Origin: a virus
Length of the DNA stretch: 49,791 nt
Virus record (IMG/VR): IMGVR_UViG_3300033148_002914
Location: 1 to 49,791 of that record
Direction: 5' to 3' (one strand)
The notes below the pieces were generated by a model that did no database searches, was not told where the DNA came from, and saw only the letters and a list, made by a program, of their open reading frames with translations. Shown piece by piece: positions 38,431 to 46,976 of the stretch; the stretch's first letter is position 1, and the number at the start of each line of letters is the position of its first letter. A program made the position numbers and the translations under genes.

Positions 38431-40974
38431 ATGGCTGAAAGGCTGCATCCCGGCGTATACGTCGAGGAGAGGGCAGGCGGACTCGCCCCGATTCAGGGCG
38501 TCTCGACCAGCAACTTTGGCATCGTTGGCTTCACTCCCAAGGGGCCGACCGACGTTGCCACCCTGGAGACAAGCTACACGGCGTTTGACCGCGAATTCGG
38601 CACGTTCACGGCCGCATCGCAGGTCCCGACCCACGTCTTCGCGTTCTTCGCGAACGGCGGGAGACGTGCGTACATCGTCAGGGTTGTCGGGTCTGGGGCG
38701 CACATCGCCGATGGTGACATCACTTCCTCGTGGGCTGAGGAGGCCATCGGAACCGGCGACGGGCTTATAGTAGCCATGTCTTCGGTGGTGCCAACCGCTG
38801 TTGGCGAGGTGGACATCGCGCACACACCGATCACTCCCGGAACTGCCGTGGTCACGTACTACAACGACGGCGTTCCGGTCGTGGCCCAGGCCTGCACCGA
38901 GTTCCCCCTGATCACGGGTGGTGGTGGCGCGCTCGATTCTTTCACTAGCCGCATCGTGGTTCCAGGTGGGCTCCGAATCGTGCCTGGCACGGTCACCGTC
39001 AACACGCTCGCTGGGGCGGTTCCGGTGCTTTACACGGACCCGGCGAATGACGGCTTGCTGAAGGACGCTGGCGCGGCGGTTCGTGGTTACATCGACTACG
39101 AGACGGGGCACTTCACCCTGTCGGTCGAGGCCGGTCAGGAGCCAGACGATCCTTCGGTTATCACCGCTGATTACACGCCGGTCCTCCCGGCCATCACGGT
39201 CACCGATGACGGCGTGGGTGGCTGGAATGCTCCGGCGACGCTGGGAACCATCGACTACGCCACGGGTGAGTGGACCATGACGGTCCCGGTCGCACCGTCG
39301 GCTTCGATTCCCATCGACGTGGCCTACGACCAGATCATCTGGACCGCCGCGGCCTCTTCGGCGGGCACCTGGGGCAACGATGTCAGGCTCGATGCCCGTG
39401 GCGACGAAGACTACCTCGACGACTCCACGGCGACCTACAGCCGGTACGACATCCTCGTCTACATGGATGACGGTTCCGGCACCTACGTGTTGGAGGAGAC
39501 CTTTGAAGGTCTCTCCTTCACCGACCCGACCGATGCCAAGTACGTTGGGGACATCATCAACAACGATGGCACCGGGAGCAAGCTCATCGATCTGACCGAG
39601 CCCTCCAACGAGGACGTGGGTCCGAGGAGTCTGTCGGGTTTTTTGCGGTCCAGGTCGGTCGGTGGTGGCAACGGTGGCCTCGGCGTGACTCCGACCACCG
39701 AGTACGGTTCCACGGACGGAACTGGCGGATCGGTCACCATCCCGTTGGGGCTCCGGTCTCCGGCTCTGGAGACTCCGGTCCAGCCCAACTCCATCTCCTT
39801 CACCTACATCGACATCACGGGTACCGTGAGGACCATCGTTGACGATGGCGACGGCAATCTCACTGGTGATGTCGATGGTGCGGCGGCGGCGAACTTCAAC
39901 GTCGTGAATTACACGACCGGCGCGTTCGCATTCAAGGTGCCGAGTGGCCAGGAAGTGCAGGAGGCTGAGACGAGCCACTTGCTCGTCCCGACCGGTCCAG
40001 TGCCGCAGTCCCTCATCACGGGTGCTTTCTACGTCATTCCGGCCGAGATGGTCGAGCAGGACATCCTCGTCAACGGCACCGATGGTGCGGCGCTCACCCG
40101 GAACGAGATCACGGACCCGACGCTTCTCGCCGACCGTGATGGCATGTACGCCCTTCTCGTCCCGGACGAGATCATGAACGTGGCCATCCCGGATGCGGCA
40201 GGCGACGTGACCATGAGCACGGATCAGGTCACCGAGGCCGAGCGCAACGGGCAGTGGTTCATCATCCTGGCGTCTCCTCCGGGCCTGAGCCCGCAGCAGG
40301 TGAGGAACTACAGGGTCAACACGCTGGGCGTATCGTCGAGCTACGCGGCCCTCTACTACCCCTACATCACCATCTCCGACCCGGTGACGGATCTTCCGAC
40401 CAACATCCCGCCGGGTGGCCACATCGCGGGTGTGTACGCGCGCACAGACTCCAGCAAGTCCGTGGGCAAGGCCCCGGCTGGGGTCGAGGACGGCAAGCTG
40501 TCGTTCTCCATCGGCCTGGAGCGCGACCTCGACTTCGGCGAGATCGATATCCTTCACCCGCGTCAGATCAACTCCCTCATCGACAAGGCCCAGACGGGTC
40601 GCGTCGTTTGGGGGGCGCGGACCCTGGAGAATCCGCCGGCCGATTTCCGCTTCGTCCATGTCCGCCGGCTCTTCAACTTCCTGAAGAAGAGCATCTTCAA
40701 CTCGACCCACGGTTTCGTCTTCGAGAACGTCGGAGCAGCCCTTCGCAGCCGTATCAGGCTGTCGGTCGAGAACTTCATGCTGACCCTCTACGGCCAGGGC
40801 ATGTTCAAGGGCAACAGCCCGAGTGAGGCCTTCGCCGTCATCTGCGACGAGACGAACAACCCCAAGGAGGTCGAGAATTCCGGCACGGTGATCTGCGACA
40901 TCTATGTGGCGGCCAACGTCCCGGGCGAGTTCATCGTCTTCCGCATCCAGCAGAAGTTCGAGCAAGCTTCGTAG
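38431..40974 (+). CDS. Tail sheath protein (T4 gp18-like), 847 aa
   Basis: GGGAGGAAG precedes ATG 38431. The N-terminus is typical (HPGVYVEERAGGLAPIQGV, then FGIVGFTPKGPTDV and NGGRRAYIVRVVG). The C-terminal subtilisin-like contraction domain ends with FSIGLERDLDFGEIDI, then GRVVWGARTLE, FVHVRRLFNFLKKSI and CDIYVAANVPGEFIVFRIQQ. Between them are three copies of a small beta domain (about residues 206-250, 258-300 and 470-519) with the pattern Y-x-T-G. These explain the extra length compared with T4. Upon contraction the sheath drives the tube through the cell envelope. Confidence 0.97.
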   Translation: MAERLHPGVYVEERAGGLAPIQGVSTSNFGIVGFTPKGPTDVATLETSYTAFDREFGTFTAASQVPTHVFAFFANGGRRAYIVRVVGSGAHIADGDITSSWAEEAIGTGDGLIVAMSSVVPTAVGEVDIAHTPITPGTAVVTYYNDGVPVVAQACTEFPLITGGGGALDSFTSRIVVPGGLRIVPGTVTVNTLAGAVPVLYTDPANDGLLKDAGAAVRGYIDYETGHFTLSVEAGQEPDDPSVITADYTPVLPAITVTDDGVGGWNAPATLGTIDYATGEWTMTVPVAPSASIPIDVAYDQIIWTAAASSAGTWGNDVRLDARGDEDYLDDSTATYSRYDILVYMDDGSGTYVLEETFEGLSFTDPTDAKYVGDIINNDGTGSKLIDLTEPSNEDVGPRSLSGFLRSRSVGGGNGGLGVTPTTEYGSTDGTGGSVTIPLGLRSPALETPVQPNSISFTYIDITGTVRTIVDDGDGNLTGDVDGAAAANFNVVNYTTGAFAFKVPSGQEVQEAETSHLLVPTGPVPQSLITGAFYVIPAEMVEQDILVNGTDGAALTRNEITDPTLLADRDGMYALLVPDEIMNVAIPDAAGDVTMSTDQVTEAERNGQWFIILASPPGLSPQQVRNYRVNTLGVSSSYAALYYPYITISDPVTDLPTNIPPGGHIAGVYARTDSSKSVGKAPAGVEDGKLSFSIGLERDLDFGEIDILHPRQINSLIDKAQTGRVVWGARTLENPPADFRFVHVRRLFNFLKKSIFNSTHGFVFENVGAALRSRIRLSVENFMLTLYGQGMFKGNSPSEAFAVICDETNNPKEVENSGTVICDIYVAANVPGEFIVFRIQQKFEQAS

Positions 40975-40985
40975 GGGTGTAGGTC

Positions 40986-41417
40986 ATGGGGCGTTTGTCG
41001 GAAGAGATTCAGGACATCCTCAGAGCGGCTAGGGATGAACCGCTCGATGAGGAGTTTGTGCCTGTCGAGGACTTCTTCGAGGATGAGGAGCCGGAAGGTG
41101 AAGCTCCTTGCCTCGGAGAGTCCACCGACGAAGCCCCATGTTGGCACATCCAGGAGGCGGCTCAGTTCGTCGCTGAGGATGTCGCCGAGGTCACTGGACT
41201 CGACCCGGAAGTGCTGTCAGTGGCGTTGTTCGAGGCCATGTCGTGTGATAGCGATTGCCGGAGGAAGTACGTCACGGAGAAGGGTGATTTCAAAGGCGGC
41301 AAGGGCAAGGCGTTCAAGACGTGCGTCGAGTATGCCAAGGCGTGTTGTAGTGGAGTGAAGGACCCCGATGCTTTTTGCGCCTACATCGGTCGCAGGGCGG
41401 GGGCGGGCAAAATCTGA
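40986..41417 (+). CDS. Tagged Cys-rich protein, 143 aa
   Basis: ATG 40986 lies 11 bases after the sheath stop. The tag is MGRLSEEIQDILRA with Leu-Ser-Glu. An acidic linker follows (DEPLDEEFVPVEDFFEDEE). The C-terminal half has eight or so cysteines, including CDSDCRRKYV, TCVEYAKACC and CAYIGRRAGAGK. They could form disulfides or a metal site. Function unknown. Confidence 0.65.
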   Translation: MGRLSEEIQDILRAARDEPLDEEFVPVEDFFEDEEPEGEAPCLGESTDEAPCWHIQEAAQFVAEDVAEVTGLDPEVLSVALFEAMSCDSDCRRKYVTEKGDFKGGKGKAFKTCVEYAKACCSGVKDPDAFCAYIGRRAGAGKI

Positions 41418-41420
41418 GGT

Positions 41421-41426
41421 TACACT
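41421..41426 (+). promoter_or_regulatory. -10 box TACACT, late-type promoter
   Basis: TACACTGA lies in the 50-base gap before ATG 41468, which has its own GGAGG-type ribosome site. No -35 box recognised. Confidence 0.45.
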
Positions 41427-41467
41427 GAACGGGATTGGCATCTGGCTTGTCCCGAGGTGGAGGAAAG

Positions 41468-41872
41468 ATGGACGCAACGATCACGAACGTCAGCGCAGCG
41501 GCACTTTTCATCCCTGGTCCGAACCTGGACATTCCGGCGGGTGAGACGAAGTCGTGGAGCGACATCACGGTCGCAGACCTCGACGGCAATGCTGTCATCA
41601 AGAACTATGTTGTGGCCGGTGATATCACCGTGTCGGTCACTCCGGATGCCGGTGATGCCGCAGAGGCAACCTCGGGCGCGATGAACAACGCCGCTCTGCC
41701 GATCTACGCCTTCGCGGCTCTGCCCACTGGGTACGACGGGCGGATCGCGTGGTGCTCGAATGGTCGGAAGACTGCCGAGGGCGCTGGTGTTGGAACGGGC
41801 GTTCCGACGTACTACGACGTCGCGTCCGCTTCGTGGCTCGTCTTCTATGACGACTCGGCGCTGGCCATCTAG
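41468..41872 (+). CDS. Virion beta protein, 134 aa
   Basis: The start ATG 41468 follows GGTGGAGGAAAG; the frame is open from 41435. The first 65 residues are a beta sandwich-like unit (LFIPGPNLDIPAGETKSW). The second half has LPTGYDGRIAWCSNGRK and GTGVPTYYDVASASWLVFY, a signature I associate with head or tail surface proteins of phages. It probably decorates the virion or belongs to the tail tip. Confidence 0.6.
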   Translation: MDATITNVSAAALFIPGPNLDIPAGETKSWSDITVADLDGNAVIKNYVVAGDITVSVTPDAGDAAEATSGAMNNAALPIYAFAALPTGYDGRIAWCSNGRKTAEGAGVGTGVPTYYDVASASWLVFYDDSALAI

Positions 41873-41890
41873 CTGGCGTAGGAGGTTGAC

Positions 41891-42301
41891 GTGGCGACGG
41901 CACCGGGCATCATCGAGCAGAGGATCTTGGCGGCAAGCCAGTTCAACGGGTCTGTTGGCGCTGGTGTGCCAGTGGACTCCGATGGTATTCGTCGGTTTGC
42001 GCCGGCTGTCGCTGGAGGCCTCATCGAGTTGGATTTCTCGTCTGCGGCCGGGTCGTTCGAGACGTACATCGTCGAGCAGATCTTGGCTGACTTTGGTGAT
42101 GCTGGAACGGCTGTCGTGAACATCCTCACCGCAGGGTTTCCGGCCATGCAGCTTGCGGCACCTGGGGCAGGGTTGTACTTGTTTCAGGGTCCGCTGGAGT
42201 TGGGGTGGGACCAGTACATCCAGGCGGTGACGACGTTGGCCACGTTGGCGATGTCGATTCGTGTTTTCGCCAAGCCTGGAAGGGTACGGCCGGCGTCGTA
42301 G
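41891..42301 (+). CDS. Hypothetical virion protein, 136 aa, GTG start
   Basis: GGAGG at 41881-41885 supports GTG 41891. The product is Ala/Gly-rich and moderately hydrophobic, with VNILTAGFPAMQLAAPGAG and VTTLATLAMSIRVFAKPG. It may be a tail or membrane-interacting structural protein. Family unknown. Confidence 0.55.
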   Translation: MATAPGIIEQRILAASQFNGSVGAGVPVDSDGIRRFAPAVAGGLIELDFSSAAGSFETYIVEQILADFGDAGTAVVNILTAGFPAMQLAAPGAGLYLFQGPLELGWDQYIQAVTTLATLAMSIRVFAKPGRVRPAS

Positions 42302-42310
42302 GAGGTGATG

Positions 42311-42868
42311 GTGGCGAGGCTCTCAGAACAGCTTGGTATGGCTATGCGGCCGGGTCCCCCGTCATGCGAGGGGCTTGTCGTGAAGCTCGCCGACCTCCGA
42401 AACGACAATTACCCCGGCAGGGACGCCCACGGGGTGCTTCCTGTGCTTGTTGTTGGCCACGAGATGATGTCGGAGTCCGAGTGGTCCCAGTGGGTCAAGG
42501 AGAAGGCCTCGTCGCCTTATGGCATGGCCTACGCGGCCAAACTGGCCAAACAAGGTGTCGACCTCAAGGACATGCTCCCGACGGCGCCTATCGGCCGCGA
42601 GATGCGAGTTCGGCAAGAGGAGAGGTCGGTATCCGAGTCGGCTCGCTATCGGTATCTGAACATGGCTGGTGCCATCATCGCCATGGTCGAGAAGTGGCCG
42701 AGTCTCTACAACCTGATGGCAGAGGAACTCTCGGAGCAGAAGATGACGCTCTCTGAGTTCGTGGAACGGATCCGGGCCATGCCTTCCCCTTGGGAAATAG
42801 GCGAGGGTCGGGACATCACGCTGGGCGACCTCATCGGGCGCCTCGTCGTGGTCACCCCGTCGTGGTGA
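42311..42868 (+). CDS. Tagged protein, 185 aa, GTG start
   Basis: GTG 42305, ATG 42308 and GTG 42311 are in frame. GGAGG at 42301-42305 fits only 42311, and that start gives M-A-R-L-S-E-Q-L, matching the tag of the 40986 gene. Leu-Ser-Glu is present. The rest is mixed, with a long helical end (MAGAIIAMVEKWPSLYNLM, MTLSEFVERIRAM). Function unknown. Confidence 0.6.
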   Translation: MARLSEQLGMAMRPGPPSCEGLVVKLADLRNDNYPGRDAHGVLPVLVVGHEMMSESEWSQWVKEKASSPYGMAYAAKLAKQGVDLKDMLPTAPIGREMRVRQEERSVSESARYRYLNMAGAIIAMVEKWPSLYNLMAEELSEQKMTLSEFVERIRAMPSPWEIGEGRDITLGDLIGRLVVVTPSW

Positions 42869-42887
42869 TGAGGAGGAGGAGAGGGAG

Positions 42888-43484
42888 ATGACAAGGGCGG
42901 CAGCAAGTGATCCGCTTCACAGTTTCAGGTTCCACGCCAAGGCGGACCCGATCCCTGGCGGGATTCCTGGAACGTCTGGTCTCGACGTTCTCCAGCCTGA
43001 CCCCGCCGGCATCGGCGACGTTCCGGGTGGCGACGGTGAGGGGACCGAGGCTGGGTTCTCGGCTTGCACGACTCCCGAGATCACGGTCGAACCGGCAGAG
43101 TACCGGGAGGGCATCCGGGTCTACACCCAGAAGTACCCCGGCATTCCGACCATCGCCGACATCACTCTGTCGAGGGGTGTGGCGCGTGGCGACACTGCGT
43201 TCTTCAACTGGGTCTTGTCGGCAATCGAGGGCTCCGAGTATCGGACAGCCATCACCATCTACCACATCCAGAGGCCGGCGCGTACGCTTGATCGCGACAC
43301 CTCGGATGGGTCGCCGATCTTCCCGTTGCAGGACGAGAATTTCGCCAAGCTCTACAAGCTCAGGGAGTGTCTGCCCGGTCGCGTCAAGATTGCGGCCGAC
43401 ATGGATGCGACCACCGGCGATATTTCCATTGCCGAGTTGGACGTGGCCTTCGAGCACTTCGATGTTGAGCGACCGGCGGCATAG
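42888..43484 (+). CDS. Tail tube protein (T4 gp19 family), 198 aa
   Basis: A strong AGGAGGAGGAGAGGGAG site precedes ATG 42888. The core matches gp19-type tubes: FSACTTPEITVEPAEYREG, YTQKYPGIPTIADITLSRG, FFNWVLSAIEG and a late beta part (GDISIAELDVAFEHF). Hexamer rings stack into the inner tube within the sheath. The N-terminal 45 residues are Gly/Pro-rich. Position after the sheath supports the call. Confidence 0.85.
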   Translation: MTRAAASDPLHSFRFHAKADPIPGGIPGTSGLDVLQPDPAGIGDVPGGDGEGTEAGFSACTTPEITVEPAEYREGIRVYTQKYPGIPTIADITLSRGVARGDTAFFNWVLSAIEGSEYRTAITIYHIQRPARTLDRDTSDGSPIFPLQDENFAKLYKLRECLPGRVKIAADMDATTGDISIAELDVAFEHFDVERPAA

Positions 43485-43516
43485 CCGAGTCTGAACGGGA
43501 GCGGCCCATCTCGTCA

Positions 43517-43522
43517 TAGTCT
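43517..43522 (+). promoter_or_regulatory. -10 box TAGTCT, late-type promoter
   Basis: CATCTCGTCATAGTCTGG resembles CATCTCGTAGTACACTGA at 30221. It lies in the 83-base gap before ATG 43568, which has a GGAGGGG ribosome site. Confidence 0.45.
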
Positions 43523-43567
43523 GGTCAGTATGGCCGGAGTTGGGCATCATGGGCCGGAGGGGTCCAG

Positions 43568-44209
43568 ATGTCACGGCTACGGTTTCTTGATATGTTGCAG
43601 GTGTACCCCTTCTGGATCTTTGATGCGTCGGGGTTCGCAGGCAATCCGCTCGTCAGTATTTTTGATCCCGTGCTCGGGTTCTCAGCCTGCACGACGCCCG
43701 AGATCACCATCGAACATCGCGAGGTTCAGCCCGGGAATTGGGAGTACAAGCGTCGCGCCGTGAAGACGGCCGATGTGAGTTCCATCACCATGAGTCGTGG
43801 GGCTCGCTTCTATGATTCGGACTTCTATGTTTGGCTCAACAACGCCATCAAGGGTAGGCAGCCGCTTCGCCGGAACCTTGTCCTCATCCAATTCTTTGGA
43901 TACCGCCCGCTGAGGCAGTTGATCCCGCAGTACGCCACGGGCCAGAATTCGGACCCGTTTCCGGACGAGTTGGCTTTCATGTCCCTGGTCACGCGCCTTC
44001 CAGCTCGTGCGTGGCACCTCGTCGGATGCCTGCCGTCGAGGTATAAGGCTGGGGGTGACTTCGATGCTGCGGCAGGCGACGTGTCCATACAGGAGCTTGA
44101 GGTTCAGCCTGAGAATGTTGACGAATTGACGGTGGCCACGCTGTCTCCGGTTCTCGCCAGGTCTTTTTCACTTGGCATCGGGATCGCCGAAGCAGCGGGG
44201 GCTATCTAG
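43568..44209 (+). CDS. Second tail-tube-like protein, 213 aa
   Basis: It shares with the tube protein FSACTTPEITIEHREVQPG, a T-x-MSRGARFYDSDFYVWL segment and the final GDVSIQELEVQPENV strand, so the two are paralogs. The N-terminal segment differs (RLRFLDMLQVYPFW). In T4, gp19 relatives gp54 and gp48 start the tube on the baseplate. This copy could be a tube initiator or a second tube subunit. Confidence 0.75.
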   Translation: MSRLRFLDMLQVYPFWIFDASGFAGNPLVSIFDPVLGFSACTTPEITIEHREVQPGNWEYKRRAVKTADVSSITMSRGARFYDSDFYVWLNNAIKGRQPLRRNLVLIQFFGYRPLRQLIPQYATGQNSDPFPDELAFMSLVTRLPARAWHLVGCLPSRYKAGGDFDAAAGDVSIQELEVQPENVDELTVATLSPVLARSFSLGIGIAEAAGAI

Positions 44210-44222
44210 GGGGTAGAGTGGC

Positions 44223-44906
44223 GTGGTCGCCAAGGTCAACGCCGCATCGGTTCCCCGAAGCGAAAGAATCCTCGGGCGAGCCACTTGCCTCGCCACCGAC
44301 ATCGTTGGCGATTGCGTTCGGATTCGCGCTACGAAGGTCGGCAACGTCTTCCAGGTCGAAAAAGTTGATGTCTCGACGTCTGGGAGCCCTCCTGCGGTCG
44401 CCATCGTCAGGAAGAAGTATTCCCCCACCAACTGCATAGTCCACTTCCACGGGCCCCTCAGGAACGTCTATGCGGGTCTTTCTCCTGGGTTTGTCTACCT
44501 CGTCGGGACAGATGGTCAGCCAGCGAAGTCTGGGGACGCCAATTATCCGGTTTCGGGGAATGACTACTTCCAGCAGATCGGAGTGGCCACGAGTGTTGGC
44601 GAGCTTTTGGTCATCCCGCTTGACGTGGCCTTCGGTGGGCCACCTTTCGGTGGCATCAGGTTCTACAGCCGGGTGCCTATCCCGACAGGCAATCCATCGA
44701 TTTTCACGACGGCCATCAATTTCAGGCATGGCGGGGTGGACACGGAGGTGTTTCAGTACAACGGGCAGCGGCTTCTCGAAGGGGTCGGAAACGACTACAT
44801 CGCATCGGAATCTGGAGGCGTGGGCACCGGGTACGACACGATCACACTTCTTTTTGTGCCAAGAGCAGGGTCAAACTACTTGATGGACTACACCCCGTCG
44901 CCTTGA
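44223..44906 (+). CDS. Virion protein with NG-DY domain, 227 aa, GTG start
   Basis: GTG 44223 lies 13 bases after the previous stop, with GGGG upstream. The N-terminal half is a beta domain with an oxidised-ring-like GFVYLVGTDGQPAKSGD, of a type found in phage fibres. The C-terminal 80 residues hold FQYNGQRLLEGVGNDYIASE, then YDTITLLFVPRAGSNYL. This NG-DY-domain is the same pattern as in the Tat protein at 5180. Likely a baseplate or fibre component. Confidence 0.65.
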   Translation: MVAKVNAASVPRSERILGRATCLATDIVGDCVRIRATKVGNVFQVEKVDVSTSGSPPAVAIVRKKYSPTNCIVHFHGPLRNVYAGLSPGFVYLVGTDGQPAKSGDANYPVSGNDYFQQIGVATSVGELLVIPLDVAFGGPPFGGIRFYSRVPIPTGNPSIFTTAINFRHGGVDTEVFQYNGQRLLEGVGNDYIASESGGVGTGYDTITLLFVPRAGSNYLMDYTPSP

Positions 44907-44912
44907 TGGTGG

Positions 44913-44918
44913 TATGCT
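44913..44918 (+). promoter_or_regulatory. Extended -10 promoter TGGTATGCT
   Basis: TATGCT with TG one base upstream is an extended -10 box. It lies 40 bases before ATG 44959, which has GGGAGGAAAG as ribosome site. No -35 box is apparent, as is common with extended -10 promoters. Confidence 0.45.
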
Positions 44919-44958
44919 TCGATTCACACGGGGGACGGGGTAAGGGAGGAAAGTCGGG

Positions 44959-46914
44959 ATGAGCCGAAGTCTTTATGATCAGGACACTCAGATCCACAAG
45001 AGTGGAACCTACGACGATACTGTGGCGCCATCCCTGGCGAATTGGGAGACGAACCCCACGAGCTTGGAGAATGACCTCAACAGTCTTCGGAGCGCCATCA
45101 GTTTGCACCTCGATGACCAGGCTGGGGACTGGTATGGCGATCTCAACACGCCCGCCACGCTCGACCCTGGTTCCCAGCGTGGAATCAACAACCTCAACAC
45201 CGACCTCCATGGCATCGAGCGCAAGCGGTTCCTGGACTACGTGTCCATGGTCGGCGTGGACGTTCCTGTCGCGGCTGGAGTCGCGGCGACGGGCAACCTC
45301 CTGTTCAATTCCGCCCCGGCGAACGGTGAGACCGTCACCATCGACGCCAAGGTCTACACGTTCACGGCCCCACTTGGGGCGGCTGACGGTGATGTGGCCA
45401 TCGGTGGAACCGCCGCAGCTTGCAGGGACAACCTCGTCAAGGCCATCACGCTGACGGGTGTTGGGGGCGTGGATTACGCCGCCGCCACGACGCTTCACCC
45501 GACCGCAACGGCGGCGAATGGTGCTGGCGACTCCCTGGACGCCACGGCGAAGAAGGAGGGCACGGCTGGCAACACCATCGTCACCACGGAGACCCTCGTG
45601 GACGTGCTCTCCGTCTGGGGCGCGGGAACCCTGACGGGTGGTGCTGGTGACGTGGTGATCCTGGGTGCTGGAGATCTCCCGAGCACAGTCATCGCTGCTG
45701 TCGGCGCGGTCACGACTGAGGGTACCGTGGTCGCCTTCGAGGCGAGCTTCGGGACGGCGACGGACACCGAGGTCGCTGGGCCGACGACGCTCGATCCAAA
45801 GAACCTCGTCAAGATCGTGGACGACTCGACTCGTGACCCAATCCTCGATGGTGATGGGCGCGAGATCATGGCCCTTTTCCAGTCCGAGTTCGCTGCGGAC
45901 GGCACGACCATCACTGCGGTCACGCCGAACAGGGTCCAGCTCTCCTTCGTCGTCGTCAACAGCGCGGGAGATGATCTGGAGTTGGTGGACGGCCAGTACA
46001 TCGGCGGCGAGACCATCGACTACGCCTACACCGAGCGGTTCGCCTTCGACGACATGACGGAGACGCAGTGGCGCGGTCACGGGTACGTGGACGGTGGCGC
46101 AGCAAACACCGACCGTCAGGCTGCCTACGACAACCAGGGTGTGGTTCCGGCCAACGTCACGACCAACTCGACCCTGGATCTCGAAGGCGCTGGCTTGGAG
46201 TGGATCGTCAGGGATGACCTTGAAGCCATCCTCTTCCGCATCATCGAGGGATCCGCTGGCGGCACCTCCGAGGTCGAGCTTGGTTCCGACGTGGATGTCT
46301 TCGACGTCAACGCCGTCACCACCGACTTCGCCAACGAGATCAAGGTCGACACTGGCGGAACCGAGATCGACATCGGCGTCACGGCTGGCACCATCGAGAC
46401 AACCGGTGTGGCGGACATCCGGCTTGTCGGCGCGGGCGAGATCATCTTCGCGGACGGCAACGAGGACGTCACCTGGGCGCGCGACGGCATCTTGCTGTCG
46501 GACACGGCGGCTGAGTGGATTGCCTTCGAGGCGGCATTCGGCGAGGTCAGCCTGATGAACGCCATCGTCCAGGCTGTCGGCGCTGTGACGCGGTGCAAGA
46601 ACGTGGCGGTTGTCGGTGGGGCCGCAGCGGCGGACATCGCTGCCAACACCCTCATCGAGGGGCCTGGCGGACCTGGCGTGGACAACATTTCGGCGGACCT
46701 CTGCGACTACGACGCGCTGACTTTCGTGACGGACGTGGACATCTTCATCAATGGCCAGTTGCAGTGGAACGGTGCGAACGCCGCTGCCAACAACGACGTC
46801 TATCCGAGTGCGGTTGCTGGTGTGCGCGCTGTCGGTGGGTTCTACGCCGAGTACCCCCTGAAGTATCGTGGCGGCACGAACCCGGATGTCATCACGATGA
46901 TCGCCTGGGGTTGA
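44959..46914 (+). CDS. Large fibre/baseplate structural protein, 651 aa
   Basis: Residues 1-100 look like a virion-attachment part (MSRSLYDQDTQIHKSGTYDD, LENDLNSLRSAISLHLDDQ). Then follows a beta domain with GETVTIDAKVYTFTAPLG that I know from phage structural proteins. Long Ala/Thr/Val/Asp-rich beta stretches follow, in two parts with TAAEWIAFEAAFG-like and VVAFEASFG-like copies. The end has DIFINGQLQWNG and AEYPLKYRGG. No enzyme site. Probable tail fibre or baseplate spike. Confidence 0.7.
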   Translation: MSRSLYDQDTQIHKSGTYDDTVAPSLANWETNPTSLENDLNSLRSAISLHLDDQAGDWYGDLNTPATLDPGSQRGINNLNTDLHGIERKRFLDYVSMVGVDVPVAAGVAATGNLLFNSAPANGETVTIDAKVYTFTAPLGAADGDVAIGGTAAACRDNLVKAITLTGVGGVDYAAATTLHPTATAANGAGDSLDATAKKEGTAGNTIVTTETLVDVLSVWGAGTLTGGAGDVVILGAGDLPSTVIAAVGAVTTEGTVVAFEASFGTATDTEVAGPTTLDPKNLVKIVDDSTRDPILDGDGREIMALFQSEFAADGTTITAVTPNRVQLSFVVVNSAGDDLELVDGQYIGGETIDYAYTERFAFDDMTETQWRGHGYVDGGAANTDRQAAYDNQGVVPANVTTNSTLDLEGAGLEWIVRDDLEAILFRIIEGSAGGTSEVELGSDVDVFDVNAVTTDFANEIKVDTGGTEIDIGVTAGTIETTGVADIRLVGAGEIIFADGNEDVTWARDGILLSDTAAEWIAFEAAFGEVSLMNAIVQAVGAVTRCKNVAVVGGAAAADIAANTLIEGPGGPGVDNISADLCDYDALTFVTDVDIFINGQLQWNGANAAANNDVYPSAVAGVRAVGGFYAEYPLKYRGGTNPDVITMIAWG

Positions 46915-46952
46915 TAGTTCAGTTCGACCCCTCCCTGCCCCCGCCTGGACCG

Positions 46953-46974
46953 TAGGAGAAGGAGAAGGAGAAGG
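46953..46974 (+). repeat. GGAGAA repeat in a leader
   Basis: Three to four GGAGAA units precede ATG 46977. Each is a potential ribosome-binding site, so the repeat may raise ribosome capture. Confidence 0.8.
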
Positions 46975-46976
46975 CG

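Noticed and set aside
38395-40965. 856-codon open frame on the minus strand
   Set aside because: It is the reverse-complement shadow of the tail sheath gene. Its product is Arg/Asp/Val-rich without any motif, and there is no ribosome site. Such shadows are common in high-GC DNA.
43530-43763. Frame starting seven bases after the TAGTCT box
   Set aside because: The spacing would allow a leaderless gene, but the frame lies mostly inside the tube-like gene at 43568 and its product is Arg/Ser/Pro-rich, as expected of a shadow frame.
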